Below, piece by piece: positions 34,399 to 44,644 of a stretch of 64,000 nucleotides of DNA. The translations under genes were made by a program, and so were the position numbers. The stretch covers positions 1 through 64,000 of the forward strand of contig CAVVAM010000004.1 in assembly GCA_963746265.1 (NCBI GenBank). The letters are read 5' to 3'. A model generated the notes under the pieces. That model had not been told where the DNA came from, did not search any database, and worked only from the letters and a program-made list of their open reading frames with translations. Source of the DNA: Ilumatobacter sp963746265. Lineage in GTDB: Bacteria; Actinomycetota; Acidimicrobiia; Acidimicrobiales; Ilumatobacteraceae. The first letter of the stretch is position 1. Every line of letters begins with the position of its first letter.

Positions 34399-35367
34399 AT
34401 GGACACCAACCGAATTCGGGGCAAGTGGGCAGCCGTCGGCGCCGCGATCGCCGTCAGCCTCGGTGCCGGCGGTATCGGTATCAGCCACGCGACCACGTCA
34501 TCCGGTGAGAAGCCGATCTACCTGCCGATCGAGCCGTGTCGACTGTCCGACACACGGCCCGCATTCCAGGTCGGACCCCGATCGGCACCGCTCGGGCCGA
34601 ACGAGACCTACGACCTGTCGGGCTGGGGCGCGGTCGGCGACTGCAACCTTCCCGCCAACACAGCCGGACTCGCTCTCAACGTCACCGCAGTCGACCCGAC
34701 CGCACCGACGTTCCTGACGCTGTTCCCCGACGGGGTGCCGTTGCCACTGGCATCGAACCTGAACCCGACACCCGGTGAGCCGCCCACACCGAACGCGGTC
34801 AACGTCGACCTCAGTGCGGCCGGCATGTTCTCGATCTACAACCTCGCCGGCAACGTGCACATCATCATCGACGTCGTCGGCATCTACGACGACCACAACC
34901 ACGACGACCGCTACTACACCGAGACGGAGATCGACTCGCTCACCACTCGGAATCCGGTTGCGTCAGCGACGAGTACTTCGGCATTCAACTACAACACGGG
35001 TGCGCCAGGGACCTGGCAGAGCGTCATCTCGACGTCCATCACGATTCCGGAGGGCTTCACCGCAACGGTGGAAGCAGTCTTCGGTGCTGAATCGACGTGC
35101 TCCGGCGGGACCGACAGTTGGTGCTCGATCCGAATCCTGTCGAACGGGACATCGCTCGCCCCCGCCGAGGGAACTGCGAACGCGTTCGATAGCACGGATA
35201 GTGGAACGGCCGACGAGACCGACTACGAGGAGACCTCGGTCACTCGGGTCGGAACCCTGCCGGCCGGTTCATACACGATCGTGGTGGAAGGCCGCGCTCC
35301 CGCAGGGCTGTCGTTCCGGCTCGACGACAAGATCCTCTTCGTGGAGGCGCACCTGAGTCCTGCGTGA
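34399..35367 (+). CDS. secreted protein with RLxDTR-type domain
   Basis: 322 residues. N-terminal signal (AVGAAIAVSLGAGGIGISHA). A domain of about 110 residues starting YLPIEPCRLSDTRPA and containing GLALNVTAVDPTAPTFLTLF and IIIDVVGIY is common at the ends of actinobacterial secreted proteins. The motif HNHDDRYYTETEID, like those in tail-fibre and collagen-like proteins, follows, then a C-terminal beta domain with a probable disulfide (STCSGGTDSWCSI). It has the best ribosome binding site in the window, AAGGAGG 4 nt before the ATG, which contrasts with its leaderless neighbours. Function unknown. Confidence 0.78.
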   Translation: MDTNRIRGKWAAVGAAIAVSLGAGGIGISHATTSSGEKPIYLPIEPCRLSDTRPAFQVGPRSAPLGPNETYDLSGWGAVGDCNLPANTAGLALNVTAVDPTAPTFLTLFPDGVPLPLASNLNPTPGEPPTPNAVNVDLSAAGMFSIYNLAGNVHIIIDVVGIYDDHNHDDRYYTETEIDSLTTRNPVASATSTSAFNYNTGAPGTWQSVISTSITIPEGFTATVEAVFGAESTCSGGTDSWCSIRILSNGTSLAPAEGTANAFDSTDSGTADETDYEETSVTRVGTLPAGSYTIVVEGRAPAGLSFRLDDKILFVEAHLSPA

Positions 35368-35469
35368 TCACTCGGAGCTGGCCGTTCGAGCCGAGCGGCG
35401 GGGCGCGATCTGGAAGTTGCGCTGCGCCGCTCGGCACGAGGGGTTGCCACGGCCCGTACCCTGTGCGCC

Positions 35470-36843
35470 GTGATGCGGAAGTCGTGGACGGGTCGATCGG
35501 CCAAGGTGGCCAAGCTCGGGGCCAAGGTGGGCGGCACCTACGCCTCGACGGCTGCTCGGAAGGTGTTCGCATCGACCGAGCGGCGGATCGAACTCGACCA
35601 TCACCGCGAGCTGAAGACCGCCGCCGCCGTCGCCGAGGAACTCGGGCACATGAAAGGCGCCCTGATGAAGCTCGGCCAGATGGCGAGCTACCTGGACGAG
35701 GGGCTGCCGGAACCGATGCGGGTTGCGCTCTCCCAACTCCGGTCGGCCGCTCCCCCGATGTCGGCCGAACTCGCGGCCGACGTCGTCGAGCACGAGTTGG
35801 GCCGTCCACCGACCGAGGCGTTCGTCGAATGGGATCCGGAGCCGATCGCCGCAGCCTCGATCGGTCAGGTGCACCGGGCGATCGCCCGGCACCCCGACAC
35901 CGGCGCCGAGATCCCGGTCGCGGTCAAGGTGCAGTACCCGGGCGTTGACGAGGCGATCACCGCTGACCTCAAGAACGCGAGCATGCTCGGCACGATCCTG
36001 AAGCAGGGTTTCGGTGGGCTCGACCCTGACGACATGGTCGCCGAGATCAAAGAACGGCTGGTCGAAGAGCTCGACTACCGGCTCGAGGCCCGCAACCAGG
36101 CCGAGTTCGCCGACTACTACCGCGATCATCCGTACATTCACGTTCCCGACGTCCTCCCGGCGTACTCCACCGGCCGGATACTCACGTCCGAGCTCGTGAA
36201 CGGCGCCACGTGGGACCAACTGCTCACCTGGGACCAGCGCGAGCGCGACCTGGCCGCCGAGACCATCTTCCGGTTCGTCTTCCGCAGCCTCTACCTGATG
36301 CGCGAATTCAACGGAGACCCGCATCCCGGCAACTACCTGTTCCACGGGAACGGTCGGGTGACGTTCCTCGACTTCGGTCTGGTGAAGCACTTCACGCCGG
36401 ACGAGATGTCGACATTCGCCTCGATGGTGAAGGCGGCCGCCGTCGACAGCGACGACGCCGAGTTCCGCTCGATCCTCGAAGGCGCCGGGATGCTCCAGCC
36501 GGACGCGCCCGTCGACACCGACGACGTCGGCGAGTACTTCCAGCGCTTCTACGAGCCGGTTCGGCTCGATCGCGAGATGACCTGGTCGGGTGAGTACGCG
36601 AGCGGCATCGTTCGTCACACGTTCGATCGCACGAGCCCGATCGCCCAGTACGCGACCGTGCCCAAGGCGTTCGTCTTCATCCAACGAATCAATCTCGGGC
36701 TGTACGCACTGCTCGGAGAACTCCGGGCCACGGGCAACTACCGCCGGATCGCCGAGGAGCTGTGGCCGTTCATGCTCGGCCCGGCGTCGACCCCGATCGG
36801 GCAGGCCGAGGCCGACTGGCTCGCCACCCACCCACGGTGCTGA
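35470..36843 (+). CDS. ABC1/AarF/UbiB-family atypical kinase (copy 1)
   Basis: 457 residues. Family marks: the KxGQ helix in ALMKLGQMASYL, the Ala-rich loop AAASIGQVH in place of a Gly loop, VAVKVQYPG with the ATP lysine, EELDYRLEA, the divergent catalytic segment GDPHPGNYL and metal-binding FLDFGLVK. These proteins support isoprenoid-quinone or lipid metabolism through ATPase activity; the client is unknown here. TACCCT at 35457-35462 lies 7 nt before the GTG. A second family member lies at 49277. Confidence 0.88.
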   Translation: MMRKSWTGRSAKVAKLGAKVGGTYASTAARKVFASTERRIELDHHRELKTAAAVAEELGHMKGALMKLGQMASYLDEGLPEPMRVALSQLRSAAPPMSAELAADVVEHELGRPPTEAFVEWDPEPIAAASIGQVHRAIARHPDTGAEIPVAVKVQYPGVDEAITADLKNASMLGTILKQGFGGLDPDDMVAEIKERLVEELDYRLEARNQAEFADYYRDHPYIHVPDVLPAYSTGRILTSELVNGATWDQLLTWDQRERDLAAETIFRFVFRSLYLMREFNGDPHPGNYLFHGNGRVTFLDFGLVKHFTPDEMSTFASMVKAAAVDSDDAEFRSILEGAGMLQPDAPVDTDDVGEYFQRFYEPVRLDREMTWSGEYASGIVRHTFDRTSPIAQYATVPKAFVFIQRINLGLYALLGELRATGNYRRIAEELWPFMLGPASTPIGQAEADWLATHPRC

Positions 36844-36862
36844 ACCGGTAGCGTCGCCCCGC

Positions 36863-37801
36863 ATGCGGCGCACCCTCCTCGCCATGATCGTCGTCCTCGC
36901 GGCCTGCGCCGGCGGTGATTCGGACGAATCGACCCCCTCGACCTCGCAGCCCTCGATCGATGCGTCGCCGCCGGCGACAACGGCTCCCGCCGCACCGGTC
37001 GAATCCGACGACTGCGAAGACGAACCCGATCCCGCCGACTACGTCGAGGGTGCGCCACCGCCGGCGATTCGCCCGTGCACGATCCCGTCGGCGCTGCAGA
37101 TCCACACCGTGCGCCGGGGAACCGGCCGTAACGCACAGGACGGCGACACGGTGATCGTCGACTACGTCGGGATCCGCGCCGAGGACGGCACGATCTTCGA
37201 CGAGAGCTACTCGCGAGGTGTGCCCCTCGACTTCCCCCTCGGGCGAGGTGGTGTGATCCAGGGATGGGACGACGGTCTCCTCGGCGCGCAGGCGGGCTCG
37301 ATCGTGAAGCTCGACATCCCCACCGAGCTCGCGTACGGCGACGCACCGCCGGGCGACGAGATCCAGGCCGGTGACGCACTCAGCTTCGTGATCGAGGTGC
37401 GCTCGGTCATCGCGCCGGTCACGGCCGCCGACGCACCGCTCGACATCGACATCCCGCCGTCGGTGGGTGCGACCGAGGTGACGGTCACCGAGCTGATCGC
37501 CGGCGACGGCGAGGTCGTCGAGCTCGGCGACACCGTGGTCGCGCATCTTCTCCTCGTTCGAGGTGACAACCAGGTCGTGTTGGCGAACACGTGGGAAGAA
37601 TCCGACCCGTTCCAGATCATCATGGCCGAGGGCCAGACGATCCCCGGCCTGTTCGAGGGGCTCCCCGGCGTCAGGGTCGGATCGACCGTGGCGATCGCCA
37701 TGCCCCCGGAGAAGGCCTTCGGCGACCAGGGCGAGTCCACCATCGGTCTCCCGGCCGGCATCGACGTGATCGCCGTCGTCGAGGTGCTCGGCCTCTACTG
37801 A
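36863..37801 (+). CDS. lipoprotein with two FKBP-type peptidyl-prolyl isomerase domains
   Basis: 312 residues from ATG 36863. The lipobox LAAC-AGG puts the mature protein on the outer face of the membrane, after a Ser/Thr/Pro-rich linker (to about residue 50). FKBP domain 1 (about 75-180) has GDTVIVDYVGI, FDESYSRG, GGVIQGWDDGLLG and ELAYGD. Domain 2 (about 200-310) is more divergent (GDTVVAHLLLV, IPGLFEGLPGVRVG, EKAFGDQG). Likely folding help for exported proteins. TAGCGT at 36849-36854 is 8 nt before the ATG, deciding this start over longer frames. The 3' end overlaps nadC by 7 bp. Confidence 0.88.
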   Translation: MRRTLLAMIVVLAACAGGDSDESTPSTSQPSIDASPPATTAPAAPVESDDCEDEPDPADYVEGAPPPAIRPCTIPSALQIHTVRRGTGRNAQDGDTVIVDYVGIRAEDGTIFDESYSRGVPLDFPLGRGGVIQGWDDGLLGAQAGSIVKLDIPTELAYGDAPPGDEIQAGDALSFVIEVRSVIAPVTAADAPLDIDIPPSVGATEVTVTELIAGDGEVVELGDTVVAHLLLVRGDNQVVLANTWEESDPFQIIMAEGQTIPGLFEGLPGVRVGSTVAIAMPPEKAFGDQGESTIGLPAGIDVIAVVEVLGLY

Positions 37802-38739
37802 CCCGAGGTCGCGGCTCCACCCGCCGCCGAGTGGCGATCCGTCAGGTCGAGCCCCAGATCCAGCACCCGTGCAGAATGCGTGAGCTCCCCGACCGCGATC
37901 CAGTCCACGCCGGTCTCGCCCACGCTTCGTGCGGTCTCGAGCGTCAGCCCGCCACTCGCTTCGAGCAACACCTGCGGAGCATGCTCGTTCCGGTAGGCCA
38001 CTGCCGCCCTCATCTGGTGGGTGTCGAAATTGTCGATCAAGACGATGTCGGCACCCGCCGAGCAGGCGGCGGCGAGCCCATCGAGCGTGTCCACCTCGAT
38101 CTCCACCGGGATCGATCCCTCGAGCTCGCGCACCAGCGCGTATGCCTCGGCGACGCCACCGGCGGCTGCGACGTGATTGTCCTTGACCAACGCCATGTCC
38201 GACAGGCCGAAACGGTGATTCTCGCCGCCCCCGCACCGGACCGCGTACTTCTCCAATGCCCGTAGGCCGGGTGTCGTCTTGCGCGTATCGCGAACGGTCG
38301 CGGATGTGCCCTCGAGTTCGTCGGCCCATCGGCGGGTGAGGCTCGCGATCCCCGACAGCCGGCACAGCAGGTTCAGTGCGCTGCGCTCGGCCGTCAGCAG
38401 GCCCCTCGTGGGTGCCGCCACGCGGGCCACCCGCTGACCGGCGGTGACGCGATCGCCGTCGTCCACGAGGTACTCGAACTCGCTGGCGGCGTCACCGCAC
38501 ACCGCCTCGATCGCCGCCGCAGCGACCGGCAACCCGGCGACCACACCCGGCTCGCGGGCGCCGAAGGTCGCCGTGCTCCGGTGGTCGGCGGCGATGGTCG
38601 CAACCGATGTCACGTCGATGCCGCCCATCAGATCTTCGGCCACCGCCATCCGCACGAGGGCCGCGACGGCATCGGGATCGACGCCCCCGACGATGAGTCG
38701 TCGACGGGTCGCCTCGGAGATCGGGTGGAACTCGAACAT
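37795..38739 (-). CDS. nadC: quinolinate phosphoribosyltransferase
   Basis: 314 residues. Makes nicotinate mononucleotide from quinolinate and PRPP. Marks are AVAEDLMGGIDVTS, LNLLCRLSGIASLTRRW, VRDTRKTTPGLRALEKYAV, GGGENHRFGLSDMALVKDNH, VEIEVDTLDG and EASGGLTLETA. Start at ATG 38739, with TACTGT on the minus strand 7 nt upstream, so it is probably leaderless. Separated from nadA-nadB by one divergent gene. Its stop overlaps the convergent FKBP gene. Confidence 0.95.
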   Translation of the reverse strand: MFEFHPISEATRRRLIVGGVDPDAVAALVRMAVAEDLMGGIDVTSVATIAADHRSTATFGAREPGVVAGLPVAAAAIEAVCGDAASEFEYLVDDGDRVTAGQRVARVAAPTRGLLTAERSALNLLCRLSGIASLTRRWADELEGTSATVRDTRKTTPGLRALEKYAVRCGGGENHRFGLSDMALVKDNHVAAAGGVAEAYALVRELEGSIPVEIEVDTLDGLAAACSAGADIVLIDNFDTHQMRAAVAYRNEHAPQVLLEASGGLTLETARSVGETGVDWIAVGELTHSARVLDLGLDLTDRHSAAGGAATSGQ

Positions 38740-38775
38740 CGAGGCGACAGTAACCCACACCTTCGGGCACCGGCC

Positions 38776-38781
38776 TACGCT
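38776..38781 (+). promoter_or_regulatory. -10 box deciding the DUF3291 start
   Basis: TACGCT with a 6-nt spacer to GTG 38788. It faces the nadC promoter box (TACTGT, 38747-38752 minus strand) in a 48-bp divergent region. Confidence 0.55.
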
Positions 38782-38787
38782 CGGATC

Positions 38788-39255
38788 GTGTCGGATCACC
38801 GCAAACACCACATCGCCCAGATCAACATCGGCGTGATGATCGCCCCGACCGACGACCCCGCCGTCGCCGAGTTCATGGAGAATCTCGATCGGATCAACGC
38901 CCTGGCCGATGCTGCCGACGGATTCGTGTGGCGGCTGCAGACCGAGCAGGGCAACGCCACCGACATCCAGATCTTCCCGAACCCCCTGCAGCTCGTGAAC
39001 ATGAGCGTGTGGGAGTCGGTCGCCGCGCTCAACACGTACGTGTACCGGACCGAGCACGTCGAGTTCTTCCGGCGGCGGGCGGAGTGGTTCGCCCCCGAGG
39101 GCAGGCAGCACGCGTTGTGGTGGATCCCCGCCGGCACGATCCCCGATCTGCACGACGCCGTTCGGCGCGTCGAGCACCTCCAGCAATACGGACCGACCCC
39201 CTACGCGTTCGGCTTCGGGTCGGTTCACCCACCGGGTTCCCGGGAACTCGCCTGA
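38788..39255 (+). CDS. DUF3291 family protein
   Basis: 155 residues matching DUF3291, a dimeric alpha/beta-barrel-like fold: IAQINIGVMIAPTDDPAVAE, FMENLDRINALADAADGFVW, QLVNMSVWESVAALNTYVY and HVEFFRRRAEWFAP. The resemblance to heme-degrading and antibiotic-monooxygenase folds suggests a small-molecule role, but none is proven. The gene sits inside the NAD-synthesis cluster in the opposite orientation, so a link to NAD is only positional. Confidence 0.82.
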   Translation: MSDHRKHHIAQINIGVMIAPTDDPAVAEFMENLDRINALADAADGFVWRLQTEQGNATDIQIFPNPLQLVNMSVWESVAALNTYVYRTEHVEFFRRRAEWFAPEGRQHALWWIPAGTIPDLHDAVRRVEHLQQYGPTPYAFGFGSVHPPGSRELA

Positions 39256-39277
39256 CTGCCCCCGCGAGCGATCCGGT

Positions 39278-39832
39278 TCAGAGAACGACCAGCACGACGA
39301 TCACGGCCGTCCACACCAGGGTGCAGCCGCCGACCACCACCGACGCAGCGACCGCCGGCGAACGACGGTGTGTGGCCTCGGAACCATCGCCAGGGGAATC
39401 CGCCGACCAGCGCCGGAACCAGACCCCGGCACCAGCGGCACCGAGCAGCACGACGGGCGCAGCGATCAGCACCCGCAGGCTGCGCCGGTCGTAGCACGCG
39501 TCATCGAGACGCGCGTTGGCCGACTCACCGAAGCCTCCCAGCGTTCCTCCGCAGTCGAAGTGCGCGTCGAACGCGAGGACCAGCGCCGCGACGGCGACCC
39601 AGCACGACGCCAACATGACCAACGCGATCTTGCCGAAAGTGCCGGGCGCCCGAGCTCCTGTCGAGCGGGCATCGGTCGCCAGCCACCATGCGGCGACCAG
39701 CGCGACCACGATCGGCAGCAGCACGAACGTGAACGCCGAGACGACGATCGCCGTGACACCGATGGCGACCGTCCAGCCGCGCCGCATCGTCGGCCGGCGA
39801 CGATCGGACGCTCCGTCTCGGACATCCGACAT
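39278..39832 (-). CDS. small membrane protein, unknown function
   Basis: 184 residues with four hydrophobic segments (about 20-50, 68-90, 118-137 and 160-184), a short basic N-terminus and two cysteines in the outer loop (HFDCGGT, DDACYD). It starts 3 bp after the nadB stop on the same strand, so it is almost certainly co-transcribed with nadA-nadB. No family was recognised. A part in NAD precursor handling is conceivable only from position. Confidence 0.65.
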   Translation of the reverse strand: MSDVRDGASDRRRPTMRRGWTVAIGVTAIVVSAFTFVLLPIVVALVAAWWLATDARSTGARAPGTFGKIALVMLASCWVAVAALVLAFDAHFDCGGTLGGFGESANARLDDACYDRRSLRVLIAAPVVLLGAAGAGVWFRRWSADSPGDGSEATHRRSPAVAASVVVGGCTLVWTAVIVVLVVL

Positions 39833-39835
39833 CGG

Positions 39836-41497
39836 TCAGACGTGCGGGATGCCGGTCACGGCGAGATCGCCGTCGATCGTGAGCCTCACGTCGAGTTGGG
39901 TCAGCCAGGCGTCGCGGCGTTCGGGCCAATCGTCGCGACGGTGACAACCGCGGCTCTCGGTCCGAGCCTGCGCAGCCGTCGCCACCGCTGCCGCGACCGT
40001 CAGCATGTTCGTCGCCTCCCAGGCAGCTCGCGATCCGGTGACACCGACCGACGACGTTGCTGCGAGGGCCTCGAGCTGACGAACTGCGCCGGACAGCCCA
40101 CCGGGTGTGCGCAGCACACCGACCTGACTCGACATCACCGATCGCATCTCCACGCGTTGCGCGGGGTTACGCAGCGGCGCATCGAAGAACCGGCCCGCGT
40201 CGGCGTCGACGTCGACCTGGTCGGGAAGCCGTGCTGCGAGCGCAATGCCGACCCTCGTTCCTGCGACGATGCCCTCGGTGAGGCTGTTCGAAGCCAGCCG
40301 GTTTGCGCCGTGCACCCCCGTGCAGGTGGCCTCGCCGATCGCGAACAGGCCTGGCATCTCGGTCACGCCGTCGAGATCTGCCGGCACTCCTCCGCACGCA
40401 TAGTGCGCCGCCGGGGCGACCGGGATGCGGTCTCGCGCCGGATCGATCCCGACCGCACGACACGACGTCGTGATCGACGGGAACCGCTCGTAGAACTCCT
40501 CGCCCAGATGGGTCGCGTCGAGGAAGACGTGATCGCCGACGCCTCCCGGAGCCTCGGCCATGCGACGGCTGATCGCGGCCGCGACCACATCGCGCGGCGC
40601 CAGGTCCTCGAGCGGATGCACACCGGCCATCACACGCCGACCGAGTCCGTCGTACAGGACCGCTCCCTCGCCACGCACCGCTTCCGACACGAGTGCCTGC
40701 TGACCACGGGCATCGGGACCGATCCACAGCACGGACGGATGGAACTGCACGAACTCGGCGTTCCGAGCGGGCAGCCCGGCACGCATCGCGAGCGCGAGAC
40801 CATCACCGGTCACGGCCGGTGGGTTCGACGTTGAGGCGAAGACCTGACCGTATCCACCGGTGGCGATCACCACCGCCCGGGCACGCACGACGCCCACCGA
40901 TTCGGCCGCACCGTGCTCGTCGAGCAGCGCCACCCGAACGCCGCCGGCCTGGCGCCGACCACGCGAGTTCGGGGTGACGATCAGATCGAGCGCGAACGCG
41001 TGCTCGAGCACCTCGACGCCCGCCGCGACCGCCGCCGAGTCGAGTGTGCGCTGGACCTCGGCACCCGACTGATCACCGCCCGAGTGCACGATCCGACGAC
41101 GCGAGTGCCCACCTTCCATGGTGAGCGCCATGTCGCCCGATTCGTCGGGGTCGAACATCGCGCCGAGCTCGATCAGCTTCCGGATCGCGATCGGCGCCTC
41201 GGTCGCCAGCAACCGGACGGCCGATTCATCGCACAGGCCGGCGCCGGCGGCGAGCGTGTCGGCGACATGGTGTTCGATCGAATCGGTCGGATCGAGCACG
41301 GCGGCCAACCCGCCCTGCGCCCAGGCGGTCGACCCGGCGGCCAGCACGTCCTTCGTCACCACCAACACGTCGCGTGCTGGCCGCATCGCCAGTGCGGCCG
41401 CGAGCCCCGATGCACCCGACCCGAGCACGACGACGTCGACGTCACGCTCCCACGTGGCCGCCGGGGCAGCCAGCTTGGACGGCAGCATGAAGCTCAT
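39836..41497 (-). CDS. nadB: L-aspartate oxidase
   Basis: 553 residues. FAD flavoprotein that oxidises aspartate to iminoaspartate. Marks are VDVVVLGSGASGLAAALAM, GSTAWAQGGLAAVLDPTDS, MEGGHSRRRIVHSGGDQSG, VVIATGGYGQVFASTSNP, EFVQFHPSVLW and GVHGANRLASNSLTEGIV. The C-terminal helical domain is somewhat reduced. It follows nadA by 18 bp, and the two enzymes pass the unstable imine on to quinolinate. Confidence 0.95.
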   Translation of the reverse strand: MSFMLPSKLAAPAATWERDVDVVVLGSGASGLAAALAMRPARDVLVVTKDVLAAGSTAWAQGGLAAVLDPTDSIEHHVADTLAAGAGLCDESAVRLLATEAPIAIRKLIELGAMFDPDESGDMALTMEGGHSRRRIVHSGGDQSGAEVQRTLDSAAVAAGVEVLEHAFALDLIVTPNSRGRRQAGGVRVALLDEHGAAESVGVVRARAVVIATGGYGQVFASTSNPPAVTGDGLALAMRAGLPARNAEFVQFHPSVLWIGPDARGQQALVSEAVRGEGAVLYDGLGRRVMAGVHPLEDLAPRDVVAAAISRRMAEAPGGVGDHVFLDATHLGEEFYERFPSITTSCRAVGIDPARDRIPVAPAAHYACGGVPADLDGVTEMPGLFAIGEATCTGVHGANRLASNSLTEGIVAGTRVGIALAARLPDQVDVDADAGRFFDAPLRNPAQRVEMRSVMSSQVGVLRTPGGLSGAVRQLEALAATSSVGVTGSRAAWEATNMLTVAAAVATAAQARTESRGCHRRDDWPERRDAWLTQLDVRLTIDGDLAVTGIPHV

Positions 41498-41515
41498 GAC
41501 GTGGGGAACGGCTCG

Positions 41516-42523
<1,008 letters not shown>

Positions 42524-42576
42524 GTGTGGACCCTACCCAACGCGCGGCCAGTCGAACCCGGTGCGCCGGGGGCGGC

Positions 42577-43788
42577 TCAGTCGGGAAGTCTGGGCACCTC
42601 GAAGCCCTGGCGGGCGCCGATCAGGGAGACCCGGGTCACGACGGCGTGACCGAATCGCTCGCGAAGGCCGTCGACGGCGTCGTCCAACCCGGATCGGTCC
42701 TTGCGGCCGAACGGGAGCAGCAGTTGCTCCGCGCCGTCGTCGACGTCGACCAGGTTGCCGACCGACAGCCCGATGAGCGTCAGCCCGCGACCCGCCACGA
42801 CGTCGCGATGGTCGCCGAGGATCGCGAGGGCAACGTCGCGTATCGGTTCGGTCGCTGCGGTCGGGTGCGCCAACGATCGGGCACGTGTGGCGCGCTGGAA
42901 GTCGTCGTACCGAAATCGCAAGGTGACCGTTCGGCCGGCGCGACGCGCCGAACGCATTCGGCGCGTGACGCGGTCGACGATGCCGAGCAGCAACGCTTCG
43001 ATCGAGTCGGCCGATTTCGGGCCGCGACCGAGCGCCTGCTGAGAGCCGATCGAACCGCGCCGAGTGCCGAGCTCGATGGGGCGCGGGTCACGATTGTGCG
43101 CCAGGGCGTGGAGGTGGCGCCCGGATCCGACACCCAGCATCGCCGTCAAGTGAGCTTCGCCGAGACGGGCCACCTCGCCCACCGTGAAGATGCCCCGGTC
43201 GTGCAGCTTGCGCTCGGTGACCGGGCCGACCCCCCACAGCCGACCGACCGGGAGCGGATGCAGGAAATCGAGCTCCGCATCGGGCTCGACCACCAGGAGG
43301 CCGTCGGGCTTGGCGACACCGCTGGCGACCTTGGCGAGGAACTTCGTTCGAGCGACGCCGACCGTGATGGGGAGGCCCACCCGCTCGAGGACGGCGCCCC
43401 GCAATCGAGCGGCGATCTCGGCGGGCGTGCCCGCGATGCGGCCGAGCCCACCGACGTCGAGGAACGCCTCGTCGATCGACATCCCCTCGACGAGGGGCGT
43501 CGTGTCGTCGAAGACGTCGAACACGGCACGACTCGCCTCGGTGTAGGCGTCGAACCGGGGCGGCACGACGACGAGGTCGGGACACAGCCGACGCGCCTGG
43601 TGCTCGGGCATCGGCGTGTACACGCCACGCCGTTTGGCCTCGTAGCTGGCTGCCAGCACGATGCCGCCACCGACGATCACCGGTCGTCCGCGCAGCGCCG
43701 GATCATCTCGCTGTTCGACGGAGGCGTAGAACGAATCGAGATCGGCGTGGAGGATCGTGGCCCTGGTGCCGGCGGTCACGCGTGTCAT
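42577..43788 (-). CDS. dinB: DNA polymerase IV (Y-family)
   Basis: 403 residues from ATG 43788; an in-frame ATG at 43797 would add three. Translesion polymerase. Marks are ILHADLDSFYASVEQRDDP, VLAASYEAKRRGVYTPM, YTEASRAVFDVFDD, GMSIDEAFLDV with the catalytic acids, GVARTKFLAKVAS and LWGVGPVTERKL. The last part ends with EQLLLPFG, like a sliding-clamp-binding peptide. A LexA-type operator lies directly on the start codon, so induction by DNA damage is likely. Confidence 0.93.
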   Translation of the reverse strand: MTRVTAGTRATILHADLDSFYASVEQRDDPALRGRPVIVGGGIVLAASYEAKRRGVYTPMPEHQARRLCPDLVVVPPRFDAYTEASRAVFDVFDDTTPLVEGMSIDEAFLDVGGLGRIAGTPAEIAARLRGAVLERVGLPITVGVARTKFLAKVASGVAKPDGLLVVEPDAELDFLHPLPVGRLWGVGPVTERKLHDRGIFTVGEVARLGEAHLTAMLGVGSGRHLHALAHNRDPRPIELGTRRGSIGSQQALGRGPKSADSIEALLLGIVDRVTRRMRSARRAGRTVTLRFRYDDFQRATRARSLAHPTAATEPIRDVALAILGDHRDVVAGRGLTLIGLSVGNLVDVDDGAEQLLLPFGRKDRSGLDDAVDGLRERFGHAVVTRVSLIGARQGFEVPRLPD

Positions 43789-43803
43789 CGAACACATGTT
43801 CGC
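43788..43803 (-). promoter_or_regulatory. LexA/SOS box overlapping the dinB start
   Basis: The plus strand reads TCGAAC-ACAT-GTTCGC, matching the actinobacterial LexA operator TCGAAC-N4-GTTCGA at 11 of 12 positions. Its first base is the A of the dinB ATG on the other strand, and the alternative ATG 43797 lies in its centre. Bound LexA would block initiation at the gene start. Confidence 0.75.
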
Positions 43804-43845
43804 ACATGCCGTCCGGCCGGTACAGTCCCGTCATACTGGTCGTTC

Positions 43846-44619
43846 GTGACGACCCACCCGACTCCCCCGCCGACGGGCGAAACCGACGCCGAGCTGGCGC
43901 TGCGGCTCGCGGTCGAGACCGGCAGGCGGCTCGTGACGCTGCGCGACGAGATGTTCACCGCAGGGGCCGGGTCGTGGGAGGTCATGGACACCGGCGACGC
44001 GCTCGGTCACGCCTTCATCGCCGAACAACTGCGCACCCTGCGGCCCGACGACCCCGTGCTCGACGAGGAGGGATCCGAGGATCCGCGCCGCTTCACCGCC
44101 GACCGGGTCTGGATCATCGACCCACTCGACGGCACCCGCGAGTTCGGTGAGCCGGGCCGTCCCGACTGGGCGGTCCACGTGGCGCTGTGGGGTGGCTCCG
44201 ACTTCACCGCCGGCGCCGTCTCGTTGCCGGCCCTCGATGCCGTGTTCGCGGCCGAACCGGCACCCGCCGTTCCGGCCGTCGACCGCGAGCACCCCCGCCT
44301 CGTCACGTCGCGCCACCGCGCCCCGTACGCAGCGGTGATCGTCGCCAATGCGCTGGGCTGCGACGCGATCCGACTCGGCTCGGCCGGCGCGAAAGCGATG
44401 GCAGTCGTCACGGGCGAGGCCGACATCTACCTCCACGACGGCGGGATGTATCAGTGGGACTCGGCGGCGCCTGCTGCGGTGGCGCTGGCCGCCGGACTGC
44501 ACGTCAGCCGCATCGACGGATCGCCGCTCGTGTACAACGCACGCGACACGTGGCTCCCCGACCTGCTCGTCTGCCGACCCGAGCTCGCCGACCCCGTGTT
44601 GGCTGCGCTCTGGGACTGA
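43846..44619 (+). CDS. CysQ-like 3'(2'),5'-bisphosphate nucleotidase / inositol monophosphatase family
   Basis: 257 residues from GTG 43846. Metal-site marks of the family: LDEEGSED and VWIIDPLDGTREFGEPGRPDW, where the TREF ending is typical of CysQ, then SAGAKAMAVVTGEADIYLHD and MYQWDSAAPAAVALAAG. It probably removes phosphate from PAP, a by-product of sulfate assimilation, though inositol phosphates cannot be excluded. The 57 bp to dinB are shared promoter space; a CATACT box lies 8 nt before the GTG. The SOS operator in this gap might affect it too. Confidence 0.83.
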   Translation: MTTHPTPPPTGETDAELALRLAVETGRRLVTLRDEMFTAGAGSWEVMDTGDALGHAFIAEQLRTLRPDDPVLDEEGSEDPRRFTADRVWIIDPLDGTREFGEPGRPDWAVHVALWGGSDFTAGAVSLPALDAVFAAEPAPAVPAVDREHPRLVTSRHRAPYAAVIVANALGCDAIRLGSAGAKAMAVVTGEADIYLHDGGMYQWDSAAPAAVALAAGLHVSRIDGSPLVYNARDTWLPDLLVCRPELADPVLAALWD

Positions 44620-44644
44620 ACCTCGGCGCTGCCAGACTCGGCCG

